A DNA stretch of 64,000 bases from an uncultured Verrucomicrobiae bacterium (GCA_937775205.1 CALKBX010000024.1:1-64000); one strand, 5' to 3'. Shown: positions 35,125 through 44,934, numbered from the stretch's first letter. The notes: generated from the sequence alone by a model not told the origin. A program made the numbers and translations.

Positions 35125-35994
35125 ATGGAACTAATGGGAATAGCCGATGAAGGGGCGGTCACGATTGACGGCCAGATTGAGGTGACGCAGGCGCTGGGGT
35201 GGCGGTGGATTGAGTCGCGCTTTGTGGAGGTGGAGGGCTTTGAGAAAGGCTCGATTCACGAAATCCCAGACGCGGCGTTTGATGTCGTTGCCGATAAGCT
35301 TGAGGAATCGGGCGTGGGGATTTATGCGTTCGGGTCCACGATTTGTAATTGGCAGAAGACAGTGGAGACGCCTTTTGATGTGACATTGGCAGAGGTGGCG
35401 CGGGCGATTCCGCGTATGAAACGGTTGGGGACGAAGTACGTGCGCATCATGTCCTTCAAGCCCGCCGACGATGCGGATACCACGCCGCCCGAGGTCTTTG
35501 AGCGCGTGGGTGAAGTGACCCAGCGTTTTCTCGATGAGGGTTTACAGCCGGTTCACGAGAATTGCATGAATTATGGCGGGATGAGTTGGCAGCATGCGGA
35601 GGAATTGCTGGAGAAGGTGCCCGGCCTCAAATGGGTTTTCGACACCGCCAACCCGATTTTCAATGCCGACCGCCGCGGCGATCAACCGTGGGGCATGCAA
35701 TGCCCATGGGAATTCTGGGAGCATATGCGCGACCACACTGCGCACATTCACATTAAGGACGCCGTGAAAACCGAAGATGGTGAGGAATACCATTTCCCCG
35801 GAGATGGCGACGGCCGCGTGCGCGATATTTTGAAGGACGCCTTCGCAAATGGCTACGATGCGGGCATCTCCATCGAGCCACATATGACGGTCGTCTTCCA
35901 CGACAACGATAGCGCCGCACCCGAAAAGGCAATGGCCGATAACTACATCGAGTACGGCCGGCGGTTGGAGAAGTTAATCGCGGAGGTGCGGTAA
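35125..35994 (+). CDS. Xylose isomerase-like TIM-barrel protein
   Basis: A Shine-Dalgarno-like AAGAAAAGGAA lies upstream of ATG 35125. The sequence fits the AP-endonuclease-2/xylose-isomerase-like barrel: WRWIESRFVEVEGF, LGTKYVRIMSFKP, VHENCMNYGG, KWVFDTANPIFN and a late HIHIKDAVK and ISIEPHM. The acidic and His residues at strand ends are the likely metal ligands. It probably isomerises or epimerises a sugar together with the upstream oxidoreductase; the substrate is unknown. Confidence 0.87.
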   Translation: MELMGIADEGAVTIDGQIEVTQALGWRWIESRFVEVEGFEKGSIHEIPDAAFDVVADKLEESGVGIYAFGSTICNWQKTVETPFDVTLAEVARAIPRMKRLGTKYVRIMSFKPADDADTTPPEVFERVGEVTQRFLDEGLQPVHENCMNYGGMSWQHAEELLEKVPGLKWVFDTANPIFNADRRGDQPWGMQCPWEFWEHMRDHTAHIHIKDAVKTEDGEEYHFPGDGDGRVRDILKDAFANGYDAGISIEPHMTVVFHDNDSAAPEKAMADNYIEYGRRLEKLIAEVR

Positions 35995-36003
35995 AAAAGC
36001 GTC

Positions 36004-36777
36004 TTACAGCAAAGCTGCTGAGTCGCCATCCAAATACATCACGCACTGTGATTGCGTGCGCAGGTGGGATGCTGGGCAAGCAGTACTGATGGGGCCTTGG
36101 AGGGCATCTTTCACAGCTTGCGCCTTACGGGTTTCGGGGCAGAGACACACCATTTTTTTCGCCTGACACAAGGCCGGCACCGTGAGCGTCAGCGCGTATT
36201 GCGGCACGGAATCGAAGGTCGGGAAATGGCCTTCGCCGTGTTGTTGTTTTCGGCAGCCGTCATCGAGCTGCACAATTTTCACAACCTCCGAATCATTGAG
36301 ATCCGCCACGGGGGGGTCATTAAAAGCGATGTGTCCGTTCTCACCCACGCCGAGGCAACAGAGATCAATCGGTTGCGCGGCGAGCAAATCGGCGTAGCGG
36401 CGGCATTCCTTGATGGGCTCGGGTGCGTCGCCGCAAATATAATTAAACGCCGCCGGGTGCACCTTTTCCTCCACGCGCTCGCGCATGTAGCGGCGAAAGC
36501 TCGCAGTGTGATCGCCATCGAGCCCAAGATATTCGTCCATGTGAAACAGCGTCACCTTGCTCCAATCCACCTCGCCAATAGCCACGAGTTTTTCCAGAAA
36601 CTGAATCTGTGAATTACCCGTCGCCAGAATCGCGGCGGCACTGCCTTGCGCGGCAATCACCCCGCAAAGATATTCATTCACCTCCGCCGCGGCCGCGTTG
36701 GCCATCGCGTCTTCGGAGGCGAACACGCGCACGTTGAGGGAGTCGACTTCGAATGATTGGATCGGTTCTGTGCTCAT
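36004..36777 (-). CDS. nagB: Glucosamine-6-phosphate deaminase
   Basis: It converts glucosamine-6-phosphate to fructose-6-phosphate and ammonia. Conserved parts are AAILATGNSQIQFLEKL, VTLFHMDEYLGLDGDHTASFRRYM, the active-site block LGVGENGHIAFNDPP, and the C-terminal PASHLRTQSQCVMYLD. Length 257 aa is normal. It is convergent with the isomerase gene, with about 9 bp between stops. It may serve amino-sugar use in the same metabolic setting as the two upstream genes. Confidence 0.93.
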   Translation of the reverse strand: MSTEPIQSFEVDSLNVRVFASEDAMANAAAAEVNEYLCGVIAAQGSAAAILATGNSQIQFLEKLVAIGEVDWSKVTLFHMDEYLGLDGDHTASFRRYMRERVEEKVHPAAFNYICGDAPEPIKECRRYADLLAAQPIDLCCLGVGENGHIAFNDPPVADLNDSEVVKIVQLDDGCRKQQHGEGHFPTFDSVPQYALTLTVPALCQAKKMVCLCPETRKAQAVKDALQGPISTACPASHLRTQSQCVMYLDGDSAALL

Positions 36778-36875
36778 AAATATTGAGCTGCTTAGGCTAA
36801 CGCGCAGCGAAACGGGGTCAATCTCAAAGGGCGGCTTTTGACTTTTGTGCGCACATCTGATTCACTGCGCCACCG

Positions 36876-38168
36876 ATGAAAACGCTGCGCCACACCGATG
36901 CCGGCTATGCCCGCAAGCTCGACCGCCTTTGCGCGGCCTCGAGTTTGTTTGATGCCAAAATCGAGGCGAGCGCTCGCGCCATTGTGAATCGCGTGGCGGT
37001 CAAAGGCGATCCGGCGTTGGTTGCGTTTGCCAAAAAATTCGACGGCGCCACGCTCACCGCCAAAACCTTGCGCGTGAGTGAGGCGGAATTGGCGTCGGCA
37101 TCCAAATCCGTTACCGGCAAACTGCGAGCCGCCATTCGTTTGGCGCATCGCAACATCACGCAATTTCACAAACGCGGCCTGCGAAAAGGCTGGAGCGGAC
37201 GCAACGCGCAAGGCGCGCGTGTGGGGGAAAAGTACGATTCTTTCGCGCGCGTTGGCATTTACATTCCGGGCGGCACCGCGCCGCTAATGTCCACCGCGCT
37301 GATGACCGTGACGCTTGCAAAAGTGGCAGGCTGCAAAGAGATCGTCGTGTGCACGCCGTGCGGTAAAGATGGCACGGTGAATTCCGGATTGCTACACGCT
37401 GCAAAGTTGGCGGGAGCCACGGAGATTTATCGCGTCGGCGGCGCGCACGCCATCGCCGCCATGGCGCACGGCACGAAGACGATCGCGCCGGTGCAGAAAA
37501 TTTTTGGCCCCGGCAATGCGTACGTGGTGGCCGCCAAGCGTTTATTGGTGGGACGTGTTTCCATCGATCTTTTGCCCGGGCCGAGCGAAGTATTGGTGCT
37601 CGCCGATGGCACGGCCAATCCGGCGTTTGCGGCGGCGGATATTTTGGCGCAAGCGGAGCACGGTTCGGGGCACGAACGATGTTGGCTTGTAAGCACTTCG
37701 GCAAAAGTTATTGGTGCAGTTGAAAAAGAAATCGCAAAACAACTGCCGCAACGATCGCGCCGCGATTACATTCGTAAGGTACTTGCAAAAAATGCTTGGC
37801 TCATTCAAGTGGCCTCGCGGGCGGAAGCCATCGCGCTGGCCAATCGACTGGCGCCGGAGCATTGCGAGGTGATGCTCAAGGACGCGGCGGCCGCCGCGAA
37901 ACAAATCACCACCGCGGGGGCGCTGTTTCTCGGCAATTTTTCGCCAACGGTCACAGGCGATTACGTCGCGGGCCCGAGCCACACGCTGCCCACGGGCGGC
38001 GCGGGCGCATCGTTTCCTGGCCTCACGGTGGATATGTTCCAACGCCGCACGAGCGTGGTGCAATTCACGCCGGCGGCCCTCAAAAAATCCATCGCCGCCA
38101 TCGAGCAATTCGCAGGCGTGGAAGGGTTGGATGCCCACGGGCGCTCGGCGTCCATTCGGTTGGATTGA
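36876..38168 (+). CDS. hisD: Histidinol dehydrogenase
   Basis: It oxidises L-histidinol to L-histidine with two NAD+ in the last step of histidine synthesis. Conserved blocks are YIPGGTAPLMSTALMT, VGGAHAIAAMAHGT, FGPGNAYVVAAKRLL, LPGPSEVLVLADG, DILAQAEHGS (zinc ligands Gln and His) and GPSHTLPTGGAGASFPGL. Length 430 aa is normal. No other his genes are nearby, so histidine genes are scattered in this genome. Confidence 0.97.
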   Translation: MKTLRHTDAGYARKLDRLCAASSLFDAKIEASARAIVNRVAVKGDPALVAFAKKFDGATLTAKTLRVSEAELASASKSVTGKLRAAIRLAHRNITQFHKRGLRKGWSGRNAQGARVGEKYDSFARVGIYIPGGTAPLMSTALMTVTLAKVAGCKEIVVCTPCGKDGTVNSGLLHAAKLAGATEIYRVGGAHAIAAMAHGTKTIAPVQKIFGPGNAYVVAAKRLLVGRVSIDLLPGPSEVLVLADGTANPAFAAADILAQAEHGSGHERCWLVSTSAKVIGAVEKEIAKQLPQRSRRDYIRKVLAKNAWLIQVASRAEAIALANRLAPEHCEVMLKDAAAAAKQITTAGALFLGNFSPTVTGDYVAGPSHTLPTGGAGASFPGLTVDMFQRRTSVVQFTPAALKKSIAAIEQFAGVEGLDAHGRSASIRLD

Positions 38169-38185
38169 CGGGGCGTGTCTCTTTT

Positions 38186-38653
38186 TTATCTTCGCTTGTA
38201 CCGGTTGGCTTCGCGGCGGTTGTGGATTTTCACGAAATGATTGCGATCATTCATCACGCGCTCGATGTCTTTGATGAATTCTTCACAACTTTGGGCCATG
38301 CCGCCGAGGGAGATGACGGTGTCGCGTTCGGCCAAATCGTTGGTGATGGCGAGGGCCTCACCGTAGGGTTTAAGACGGTGGGCGGTGCGTTCGATGAGGT
38401 CATCGGCGGTTTTGCCTTTGGTTGAGTAAATGATTTCCAAGCCCTCGGGGGCTTCGGGTTTGGGTGTGCCGACGGGTGCGCCGCTGCCGTCGAAGAAGAT
38501 GGTGACGGGCGTGTGCGTGCTGTCGGCGTATTGGGTGAGCTCGGCGATGAGGGCGTCGCGGGCGCGGGCGGTGTGGCGCGGCTCGCCGGGGGCAAGGTCG
38601 CGCCAGGCGTGCAGGAGGCTGTAGCCGTCCACCAGAATTCGCACAATGGCCAT
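38186..38653 (-). CDS. YacP-like NYN-domain protein (putative RNase)
   Basis: The start at ATG 38653 (MAIVRILVDGYSLLHAWRDL) is preferred to a long upstream extension without conserved residues. The pattern VDGYSLLHAW, RDALIAELTQYA, VTIFFDGSG, STKGKTADDLIER and ITNDLAERDTV matches the NYN (YacP/Rae1-type) fold with its four acidic residues. Relatives are small ribosome-associated or mRNA endoribonucleases. The C-terminus is basic. It is divergent from the FmdB-like gene. Confidence 0.87.
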   Translation of the reverse strand: MAIVRILVDGYSLLHAWRDLAPGEPRHTARARDALIAELTQYADSTHTPVTIFFDGSGAPVGTPKPEAPEGLEIIYSTKGKTADDLIERTAHRLKPYGEALAITNDLAERDTVISLGGMAQSCEEFIKDIERVMNDRNHFVKIHNRREANRYKRR

Positions 38654-38716
38654 GGGCGAATTATAGAGAAGCGGAGAGGGGGTGACAAGCGGCGGCGTTG
38701 AGGGTAAACTGGGCGA

Positions 38717-38980
38717 ATGCCGATTTATGAATATGAGTTGTGCGAGGGAGACTGCAAGGTGTGCGGGGGGCGGTTTGAATTGCAGCGCCCGATCAAAACA
38801 CCGGCGCTGAAGGAGTGCCCAGTGTGTCATAAGGCGGTGCGCAAGGTGTTTAGCGCGGTGTATATGCCCAAGCATTTGAAGAAAGTGAATGTACGCGATG
38901 CCACGAGTAAAGGGTTCACGGTGCTGAAAAAAACCAGCAAGGGCGAGTACGAGGTGCACAAGCCGGATCGGGGAATCTGA
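38717..38980 (+). CDS. FmdB-family zinc-ribbon protein
   Basis: The protein begins MPIYEYELCEGDCKVCGGRFE and continues ECPVCHKAVRKVFSA, giving two Cys pairs of the FmdB/CxxC_CxxC_SSSS regulatory zinc ribbon. At 87 aa it is of family size. Function is poorly known in most bacteria. Its TGA overlaps the acylphosphatase ATG by one base, so the two are translationally coupled. Confidence 0.9.
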   Translation: MPIYEYELCEGDCKVCGGRFELQRPIKTPALKECPVCHKAVRKVFSAVYMPKHLKKVNVRDATSKGFTVLKKTSKGEYEVHKPDRGI

Positions 38981-39255
38981 TGCCCGCGCGCCTGCAGGTT
39001 TTGTTTTCCGGCCGTGTTCAGGGGATTGGGTTCCGCTACACGGTGAAGCAAACGGCACTGGGATTTGAGGTGACCGGCTGGGTGAAAAATCTGGCCGACG
39101 GCCGGGTGGAACTTTTGGTGGAAGGGGCCCGGGACGAATTAGAGGCTTTTCAAGTGGCGATTCCCGAGGCAGGATTGCGCCGCTTCATCCGCGAGACTCA
39201 ATCGGAATGGAGCAACGGCACGGGCGAATTTCGGGGATTCGAAATCGCCCGCTGA
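38980..39255 (+). CDS. acyP: Acylphosphatase
   Basis: The catalytic Arg lies in FSGRVQGIGFRYTVKQTA and the catalytic Asn in GWVKNLADGRVELL, the two signature motifs of this 90-residue enzyme. It hydrolyses acyl phosphates such as acetyl or carbamoyl phosphate in the cytoplasm. It lies between the FmdB-like gene and a metallophosphoesterase gene on the same strand. Confidence 0.95.
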   Translation: MPARLQVLFSGRVQGIGFRYTVKQTALGFEVTGWVKNLADGRVELLVEGARDELEAFQVAIPEAGLRRFIRETQSEWSNGTGEFRGFEIAR

Positions 39256-39265
39256 TGTTATCCAC

Positions 39266-39991
39266 ATGAAATACGCGATCATATCGGACATCCACGGCAA
39301 CCTCGAGGCGCTCAACACCGTGCTGGAGGACGCCGAGAAGCGTGGCTGCGAAAGCTTTGTGTGCGGCGGCGATGTAGTCGGCTACAACGCCAACCCCAAG
39401 GAGTGCATGAACATCGTGCGCGGTCTGGACATGCCCTGCGTGATGGGCAACCACGACGAATACATCGGCCAGGATTGCGATCTCTCCGCCTTCAATCCCA
39501 TCGCCGCCGAGGCTGTGCTATGGACGCGCGATCAACTTTCCGCGGAAGACCGCCAGTGGCTGTGCGATTTGCGTTACGTGCGATTGGTCGACCACTTTTC
39601 CATCGTGCACGGCACCATGGACAGCCCGCGCTACTGGGGCTACGTGCAGGGCGCCGACGATGCGGCGGCGAGTTTCACCTATCAAAGCACCGTGCTTTGT
39701 TTTCACGGCCACACGCACGTGCCGCAGGTGTTTATCGATGACGGCATCGAAGTGGACGGCGGCACCTTTGAGCATCTCAAGCTCGAAGTGGGCAAACGCT
39801 ATTTTGTCAACGTGGGCAGCGTCGGCCAGCCGCGCGATGGCGATCCGCGCGCGTCGTATTGCGTGTACGATACCAAGACTGAAACGGTGGAACTCATTCG
39901 GATCAACTACGACATCGAGACCACCCAGAAAAAAATCCTCGCAGCCGGTCTGCCCGAGCGACTGGCCGAGCGGCTCGATTACGGGAAGTAA
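39266..39991 (+). CDS. Metallophosphoesterase (YfcE/diadenosine-polyphosphatase-like)
   Basis: The calcineurin-type metal site is complete: DIHGN at the start, GGDVVGY, VMGNHDEY, a middle His in SIVHGTMD and CFHGHTHVPQ near the end. Length 241 aa is normal for small bacterial phosphodiesterases. The substrate could be a cyclic nucleotide or dinucleotide; sequence alone does not tell. The gene begins 10 bp after acyP. Confidence 0.92.
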   Translation: MKYAIISDIHGNLEALNTVLEDAEKRGCESFVCGGDVVGYNANPKECMNIVRGLDMPCVMGNHDEYIGQDCDLSAFNPIAAEAVLWTRDQLSAEDRQWLCDLRYVRLVDHFSIVHGTMDSPRYWGYVQGADDAAASFTYQSTVLCFHGHTHVPQVFIDDGIEVDGGTFEHLKLEVGKRYFVNVGSVGQPRDGDPRASYCVYDTKTETVELIRINYDIETTQKKILAAGLPERLAERLDYGK

Positions 39992-40018
39992 CGCCACCTT
40001 CCGCCACTCACGACCGGC

Positions 40019-41029
40019 GTGAAACTGCTCATCCTCAAACCCAGCTCCCTCGGCGACGTCATCCACGCGCTGCCCGTGCTGCGGCTCATCAAGCGCCAAC
40101 GCCCGCACTGGCAGGTGCATTGGTGGATCGCCCAAAGTCTCGCGCCCCTTTTGCAAAACGATCCTGACCTCGCAGCCGTGCATCCATTTCGACGCCGCGG
40201 CTGGGGCACGCCCACCGGCTTGGCGCGCGGCGTGCTTCAACTCGGCCAACTTCACCGCGAGCGGTTTGATGTGGTTTTGGATTTGCAGGGGCTCGCCCGC
40301 AGTGCAGCCTTTAGCTGGGCCGCGCGCGCCGGACTCACCATCGGGCTGCACCAACACCGCGAAGGCGCCGCCGCCGCGTACGATGTGGCCGTGGAACGCC
40401 CGAGCCCAAACACCCACGCCGTGGATTGGTGCCGCGCTGTGCTGCCGCATCTCGGTTTGGAAAACAACGATGACTTCGAGTGGATGCCCCGCCGCGATGA
40501 TACTTTGCCCGCAGGCTGCGAAGCGGGCCAACGTTGGCTCGCGCTTTGCCCCGGCGCGCGATGGGACAACAAACGATGGCCGATGGAATCATTTGAAATC
40601 CTCGCGAGAAATTTATTGATGGAGCAGGGCGATCTGCGTGTGGTGGTGCTCGGTGGCAAAGAGGATGCCGCGTTGGGTGCGCGCCTCGACGCAGTGGGCG
40701 CTCGTTGCGTGGATAAAACCGGCCAAACTACCCTGCCCGAAATGGTTCAATGGATTCGCGCCAGCGAAGCGATGGTGACCAACGACACCGGCCCCATGCA
40801 CGTGGCCGCCGCGTTGGGCAAACCGGTGGTAGCCCTCTTTGGCCCCACCGATCCCCGTCGTACGGGGCCGTATCACGCGCGCGGCAGCGTGCTGCAAACC
40901 AGCGGTATGAACTGCGTGCCGTGCCTTTCGCGCAATTGCATCGCCGAGCGCGAACGCGATTGTTTGCGCACAATTACGGTGGCGGAAGTGGCGGAAGCGG
41001 TTCAGAAAGTTTTGGACAATGGTGAATAA
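40019..41029 (+). CDS. Glycosyltransferase family 9 (heptosyltransferase-like)
   Basis: The start is GTG 40019. Motifs are LLILKPSSLGDVIHALPVL at the N-terminus, FDVVLDLQGLARSA, LCPGARWDNKRWP, and the nucleotide-sugar site TNDTGPMHVAAALGKPVVALFGPTDPRRTGPY with a Cys-rich tail CVPCLSRNC. This fits LPS heptosyltransferases such as WaaC/WaaF/RfaQ. It probably adds heptose to the lipid A core at the inner membrane. Confidence 0.93.
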   Translation: MKLLILKPSSLGDVIHALPVLRLIKRQRPHWQVHWWIAQSLAPLLQNDPDLAAVHPFRRRGWGTPTGLARGVLQLGQLHRERFDVVLDLQGLARSAAFSWAARAGLTIGLHQHREGAAAAYDVAVERPSPNTHAVDWCRAVLPHLGLENNDDFEWMPRRDDTLPAGCEAGQRWLALCPGARWDNKRWPMESFEILARNLLMEQGDLRVVVLGGKEDAALGARLDAVGARCVDKTGQTTLPEMVQWIRASEAMVTNDTGPMHVAAALGKPVVALFGPTDPRRTGPYHARGSVLQTSGMNCVPCLSRNCIAERERDCLRTITVAEVAEAVQKVLDNGE

Positions 41030-41091
41030 CTTGCGGCCGAGCCAACCGGTTTGGTCTTGAAAAACAGGCTCATTCACACCACAGTCTCAAC

Positions 41092-42000
41092 ATGAGGAGG
41101 GGGTATATTTTTCTATGGGTGGGATGCTTTCTGTCCCTGAACGCGCACGCGCAATTGTTGCAGGTGACGATGACCACGGATCGCAAAAATTTTCTACCGA
41201 ACCAAGCCGTGGTCGTCAAGCTCACCGTCACCAATGTGTCCAGCTTGAATGTGATCCTGGCGGATGGGGAAGATTGGATTCAGTTTTCCGCGCACGACGG
41301 TCGCGGCATTCCCGTGCTGCGCAATGGCAATCCACCGCGCGGAAAATCGGTTCTAGTGGAAAATGGCAAGCGACATGTTTGGACGTTTCAGTTGGCGCCG
41401 ATTTTTGATTTCAGCAAGCCGGGCGTATTTACCATTCATGCCCGGATAAAAATAAGACAGTTTAATAATTTCATATTGGATGTGAAGCCGCTGAAATTTC
41501 AAGTGGTGGCCGGCGTGAAGATTGCCGAGATGAGGCGGGGCGTGGCACCGCGTCAAGTGGGGCAACCGCCCGACCTTCGCACGTATACCCTGCGCAGCAC
41601 CCGCGTGCACGGTCGCACGCATTTATTTCTTCGCGTGGAAGGCACGCTCGGAAATGAAATGCGGATTTACAATGTGCTGGATCTCGGCCGAAAAGTGCCC
41701 TTCGGTAAACCGCAAATGGAAATGGATCCCAAGGGGGTCACGCATGTGTTCTTCCAATTTTATGCCAAAAATTTCCGCTACTATCAGGTGGATGCGCAAG
41801 GGCAACTGCTGGTGCGGCAGACGTATTTTTTTCATAAATATCCGCCCGCACTCGTCCGCGGTGATGATGGTCGGGTGGGCATTGCCGGCGCGCATCGGGA
41901 ACTCATGAAAGATGATTTCCCCAAGGTGCCCGATCACAAGCGAACTTCAATTGGCGCTCCCAGCCGACCGGTTTCGCCTAACTTGCTATTGAAAAAGTGA
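41092..42000 (+). CDS. Secreted beta-rich protein, unknown function
   Basis: A signal peptide (MRRGYIFLWVGCFLSLNAHA) is followed by an immunoglobulin-like beta domain of about 130 residues (NQAVVVKLTVTNVSSLNVIL and FTIHARIKI). A second part of about 150 residues is rich in beta strands with HVFFQFYAKNFRYYQV. I do not recognise a family. The 3' end overlaps the convergent gene at 41986 by 15 bp. Confidence 0.75.
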   Translation: MRRGYIFLWVGCFLSLNAHAQLLQVTMTTDRKNFLPNQAVVVKLTVTNVSSLNVILADGEDWIQFSAHDGRGIPVLRNGNPPRGKSVLVENGKRHVWTFQLAPIFDFSKPGVFTIHARIKIRQFNNFILDVKPLKFQVVAGVKIAEMRRGVAPRQVGQPPDLRTYTLRSTRVHGRTHLFLRVEGTLGNEMRIYNVLDLGRKVPFGKPQMEMDPKGVTHVFFQFYAKNFRYYQVDAQGQLLVRQTYFFHKYPPALVRGDDGRVGIAGAHRELMKDDFPKVPDHKRTSIGAPSRPVSPNLLLKK

Positions 42001-43035
42001 CTTTGAATCCGGAAAACTGCTCTGGATTTGTTTGGTCAGAGCCGTGGCACGGGTAATGTCCCGCCGCTTTTCGGTTCCCGGTGGACTGCGCAAATGCATT
42101 CGCACCGCGCCGATGATGACTCCGTTTTTATCCCGCAACGGAATGGTTACCAACGCTTCGTCATTTTTGCGGCCATGGAAATTTTTGTTTTCCTTCATCG
42201 CCTTGGCGCAATCGGCATGGGCGGGCTTCCCCACCTCAGCCGCGTTGAGGCTGCCAATGATTTTTAGAGCTTCTTCCGGGGCGGTGCGGGCGACAAGTTG
42301 AAGCGACAGCACGCGTGGATCCGTGCGGGCCACGCGCCGCAATATTTCTCTATGCCGTTTGGCCTGTATCTCGGCCGGGTTGAGCAGTTCGAACTGTGCA
42401 AACTCCGCACGAGTATCCGCGCGCACCCAAAATGCAATGCGGCCTTTGCGAAAGTCCGGCACTTTCTTGGGGTCATAGGTGATGAACTGGTTGCGGCCGT
42501 TCAGCGTCCACGTGAGTGCATTGCCCTTGGCGGAAAATTTGAGGTCATGCCAGCCGCCGGGCGCGGGCAGGATGGCATTGTCGCGCCTGCCTTTTACGGC
42601 CTCGCCTTTTTCGAAAACGCTCCAGTAGAGACGGGTGTCCGTTGGCTTTATCGCGAGTAGATAATAATTCTTTTCGTCCTGCGCGCGGAAGGCAATGCCG
42701 GCGACGGGTAGGATTTTTCCGCCGGTGATGTGGAACCGCACCGAGCCGCTAAAATCATCGGGCGCCAGCGCGTCGAGCATGATCAGCGTGTAATGATTGG
42801 CGTTCTTGCCGCCACCGGTGACCTCGAAGAATCGGCCCTTGATCTTGCCGCCGCCGATGATTGCGGGGATTTCCCCTTCGCGAACCACGACCGTGCCGGC
42901 TTTGCCCTCGCCGGTGACTTTGGCGGTGAAGCCCTTGGGGGCTTTGCCGAGCTTCTGTTTGGATAAATCCAGTGCGGCATTCGCCGCGTGGAGCGTGCTG
43001 CCAATGAGGGCGAGGATTAAACAAATCGTTTTCAT
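41986..43035 (-). CDS. Secreted protein with concanavalin-like (DUF1080-type) domain
   Basis: The start at ATG 43035 ([17 protein letters not shown]) gives a signal peptide and overlaps the ilvB stop as TAATG. The first 220 residues form a jelly-roll-like domain (FRAQDEKNYYLLAIKP and WTLNGRNQFITYDPK) similar to secreted 3-keto-disaccharide hydrolase/LamG-like modules. The C-terminal 120 residues contain VTIPLRDKNGVIIGAVRMHL, reminiscent of a small ligand-sensing fold. No catalytic residues can be assigned. The coupling to ilvB is unexpected and may be only positional. Confidence 0.75.
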   Translation of the reverse strand: MKTICLILALIGSTLHAANAALDLSKQKLGKAPKGFTAKVTGEGKAGTVVVREGEIPAIIGGGKIKGRFFEVTGGGKNANHYTLIMLDALAPDDFSGSVRFHITGGKILPVAGIAFRAQDEKNYYLLAIKPTDTRLYWSVFEKGEAVKGRRDNAILPAPGGWHDLKFSAKGNALTWTLNGRNQFITYDPKKVPDFRKGRIAFWVRADTRAEFAQFELLNPAEIQAKRHREILRRVARTDPRVLSLQLVARTAPEEALKIIGSLNAAEVGKPAHADCAKAMKENKNFHGRKNDEALVTIPLRDKNGVIIGAVRMHLRSPPGTEKRRDITRATALTKQIQSSFPDSKSLFQ

Positions 43036-44900
43036 TAGTAAATCATATCCGCCACTGTCCCGCCCGCGGGGATGAAGGGCAGCACGTGCTCGGTGTGTGG
43101 GGTGATGATGTCCAACACGTACGGTTCCTTGGCGGCGAGCATTCGGCGAAGGGCGGGTCGGAGGTCTTTCTTGTACATCACGCGCTCGCATTGCACGCCG
43201 AAGCCGGCGCAGATGGTGGGGTAATCGGGATAGATCGCGCTGGGATCATCGGGGTTGCCGAGGTAAGTGTGGCCGCGGTTGCTTTTGTAAAAACGATCTT
43301 CCCATTGCACCACCATGCCGAGGTGTTGATTGTTGAGGATGATGGCCTTGGCGGCGATCTTTTCAATCTTGGCGGTGGCGAGTTCCTGGACGTTCATTAG
43401 GAAGGATCCATCGCCGTCGATGTCGATGACTTCTTTATTTGGGAACGCCACCTTCGCGCCCATCGCGGCGGGGTAGCCAAAGCCCATCGAGCCGAGGCCG
43501 GCGCTGGTGAGAAGTTGGCGCGGGCGGGTGTAAACGTAATGTTGGCCACTCCACATTTGGTGTTGGCCCACGCCGGTGGTGATGATGGCGTCGCCTTTGG
43601 TGAGATCGTAAAGCTCGGCGATGGCGTGTTGGGGGAGGATGACTTGATCTTCCTTGCCCTTTAGCCTGGCCTTGATGTGGTCGGAAGACATTTCCTCGCC
43701 GGTGATTTTGTAGCGCAGTGGCGCGCGTTGTTTCCATTCGGCAATCTGTTGGTGCCAGCGTTTGTAGCGGGCTTTGATGGGGCGGGCCTTGACCATCTTT
43801 ACCAGTTTGCTCAGCACGTATTTCACATCGCTGTGGATGGGGAGCTGCACCTTGCGGTTTTTGTTGTGCTCGGAACGGTCGAGGTCCACGTGGACGATGG
43901 TGCCGTGCTCGCAAAATTTTTCGACCTTGCCGGTAACGCGATCATCGAAACGCACGCCAAAGGCGAGCAGCAAATCCGCACCATCGGCGATTTTGCGGGT
44001 GTTGCCTTTGGCGTCCTTGCGCAGCTCGCCGCTAACTGCCCAGTTCGCGTAAGCCGCGCCGTGCATCCCCAGCCATCGCAGTGAGAGCTTGTGGGTTTCG
44101 GGAAACGCGCCCACGCCCATAATCGTCGTGGTGACGGGAATTTTTGTGGCCTCCACAAACGCGCGCAGTTCCTTTGACGCCTCGCCGGTGATGACGCCGC
44201 CGCCGCAGTAGAGCACCGGTCGCTCAGATTTCTCGATGAGGCCGATGATTTCGTTCAGCTCAATGTCATCCGCCTTCGGGCAGGCATCGTAGCCGGGGAG
44301 GTCGATGGAATCCGGCCAAACCGGTTGCGCGGTTTGTTGCTGAATATTTTTTGGAAAATCAATGACCACCGGGCCCGGTCGGCCAGTCGTCGCAATGTGG
44401 AATGCCTCCTTCACCACGCGTGGGATTTCGCGAATGTCGGTGATGAGGTAACTGTGCTTCACCACGCCGAGCGTCATGCCGTAAAAATCCGTTTCCTGAA
44501 ACGCGCCCTTGCCAATCATCGCCTGCGGCACTTGGCCGGTGAGGGCGATGAGCGGCACGCTGTCCATCCACGCATCGGCGAGGCCGGTCACCAAATTGGT
44601 TGCGCCCGGCCCGCTGGTGGCCATGCACACGCCGGCCTTGCCGGTGGCGCGGCCGTAACCGCCCGCGGCAAACGCGCCGCCTTGTTCGTGCCGCGGCAGG
44701 TATGTGCGAATCTGGCTGGACTTCGTCAGCGCCTGATGCAGCTCCATACTCGCGCCGCCGGGGTAAGCAAAAATGCTATCTACCCCCTCGCGCTCCAGCG
44801 CGGCCACGAGAATTTCGCAACCCTTCATCGGCTGGCCGAGCTTGCGGCGCGCGGTTTTGGTTTTGGCGGCTTTCGGTTTGGTTGTCTTAGTTTTGCTCAT
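43035..44900 (-). CDS. ilvB: Acetolactate synthase, large (catalytic) subunit
   Basis: This thiamine-diphosphate and FAD enzyme joins two pyruvates, or pyruvate and 2-oxobutyrate, in branched-chain amino-acid synthesis. The start at ATG 44900 gives an unusual Lys/Thr-rich extension of about 25 residues ([19 protein letters not shown]) before [14 protein letters not shown]. The catalytic Glu is in [20 protein letters not shown]. The FAD region has [14 protein letters not shown] and [15 protein letters not shown]; the ThDP motif is [18 protein letters not shown]...NNQHLGMV. No small regulatory subunit is adjacent. The leader upstream carries a probable attenuator. Confidence 0.96.
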   Translation of the reverse strand: MSKTKTTKPKAAKTKTARRKLGQPMKGCEILVAALEREGVDSIFAYPGGASMELHQALTKSSQIRTYLPRHEQGGAFAAGGYGRATGKAGVCMATSGPGATNLVTGLADAWMDSVPLIALTGQVPQAMIGKGAFQETDFYGMTLGVVKHSYLITDIREIPRVVKEAFHIATTGRPGPVVIDFPKNIQQQTAQPVWPDSIDLPGYDACPKADDIELNEIIGLIEKSERPVLYCGGGVITGEASKELRAFVEATKIPVTTTIMGVGAFPETHKLSLRWLGMHGAAYANWAVSGELRKDAKGNTRKIADGADLLLAFGVRFDDRVTGKVEKFCEHGTIVHVDLDRSEHNKNRKVQLPIHSDVKYVLSKLVKMVKARPIKARYKRWHQQIAEWKQRAPLRYKITGEEMSSDHIKARLKGKEDQVILPQHAIAELYDLTKGDAIITTGVGQHQMWSGQHYVYTRPRQLLTSAGLGSMGFGYPAAMGAKVAFPNKEVIDIDGDGSFLMNVQELATAKIEKIAAKAIILNNQHLGMVVQWEDRFYKSNRGHTYLGNPDDPSAIYPDYPTICAGFGVQCERVMYKKDLRPALRRMLAAKEPYVLDIITPHTEHVLPFIPAGGTVADMIY

Positions 44901-44934
44901 TAACAATGTGTGTTGTCGGCTGGCTTTGGCGCAA

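Noticed and set aside
38186-39058. 290-residue frame upstream of the NYN protein
   Set aside because: The first 135 residues have no conserved pattern and lie antisense to the FmdB-like gene; the family start is the Met at 38653.
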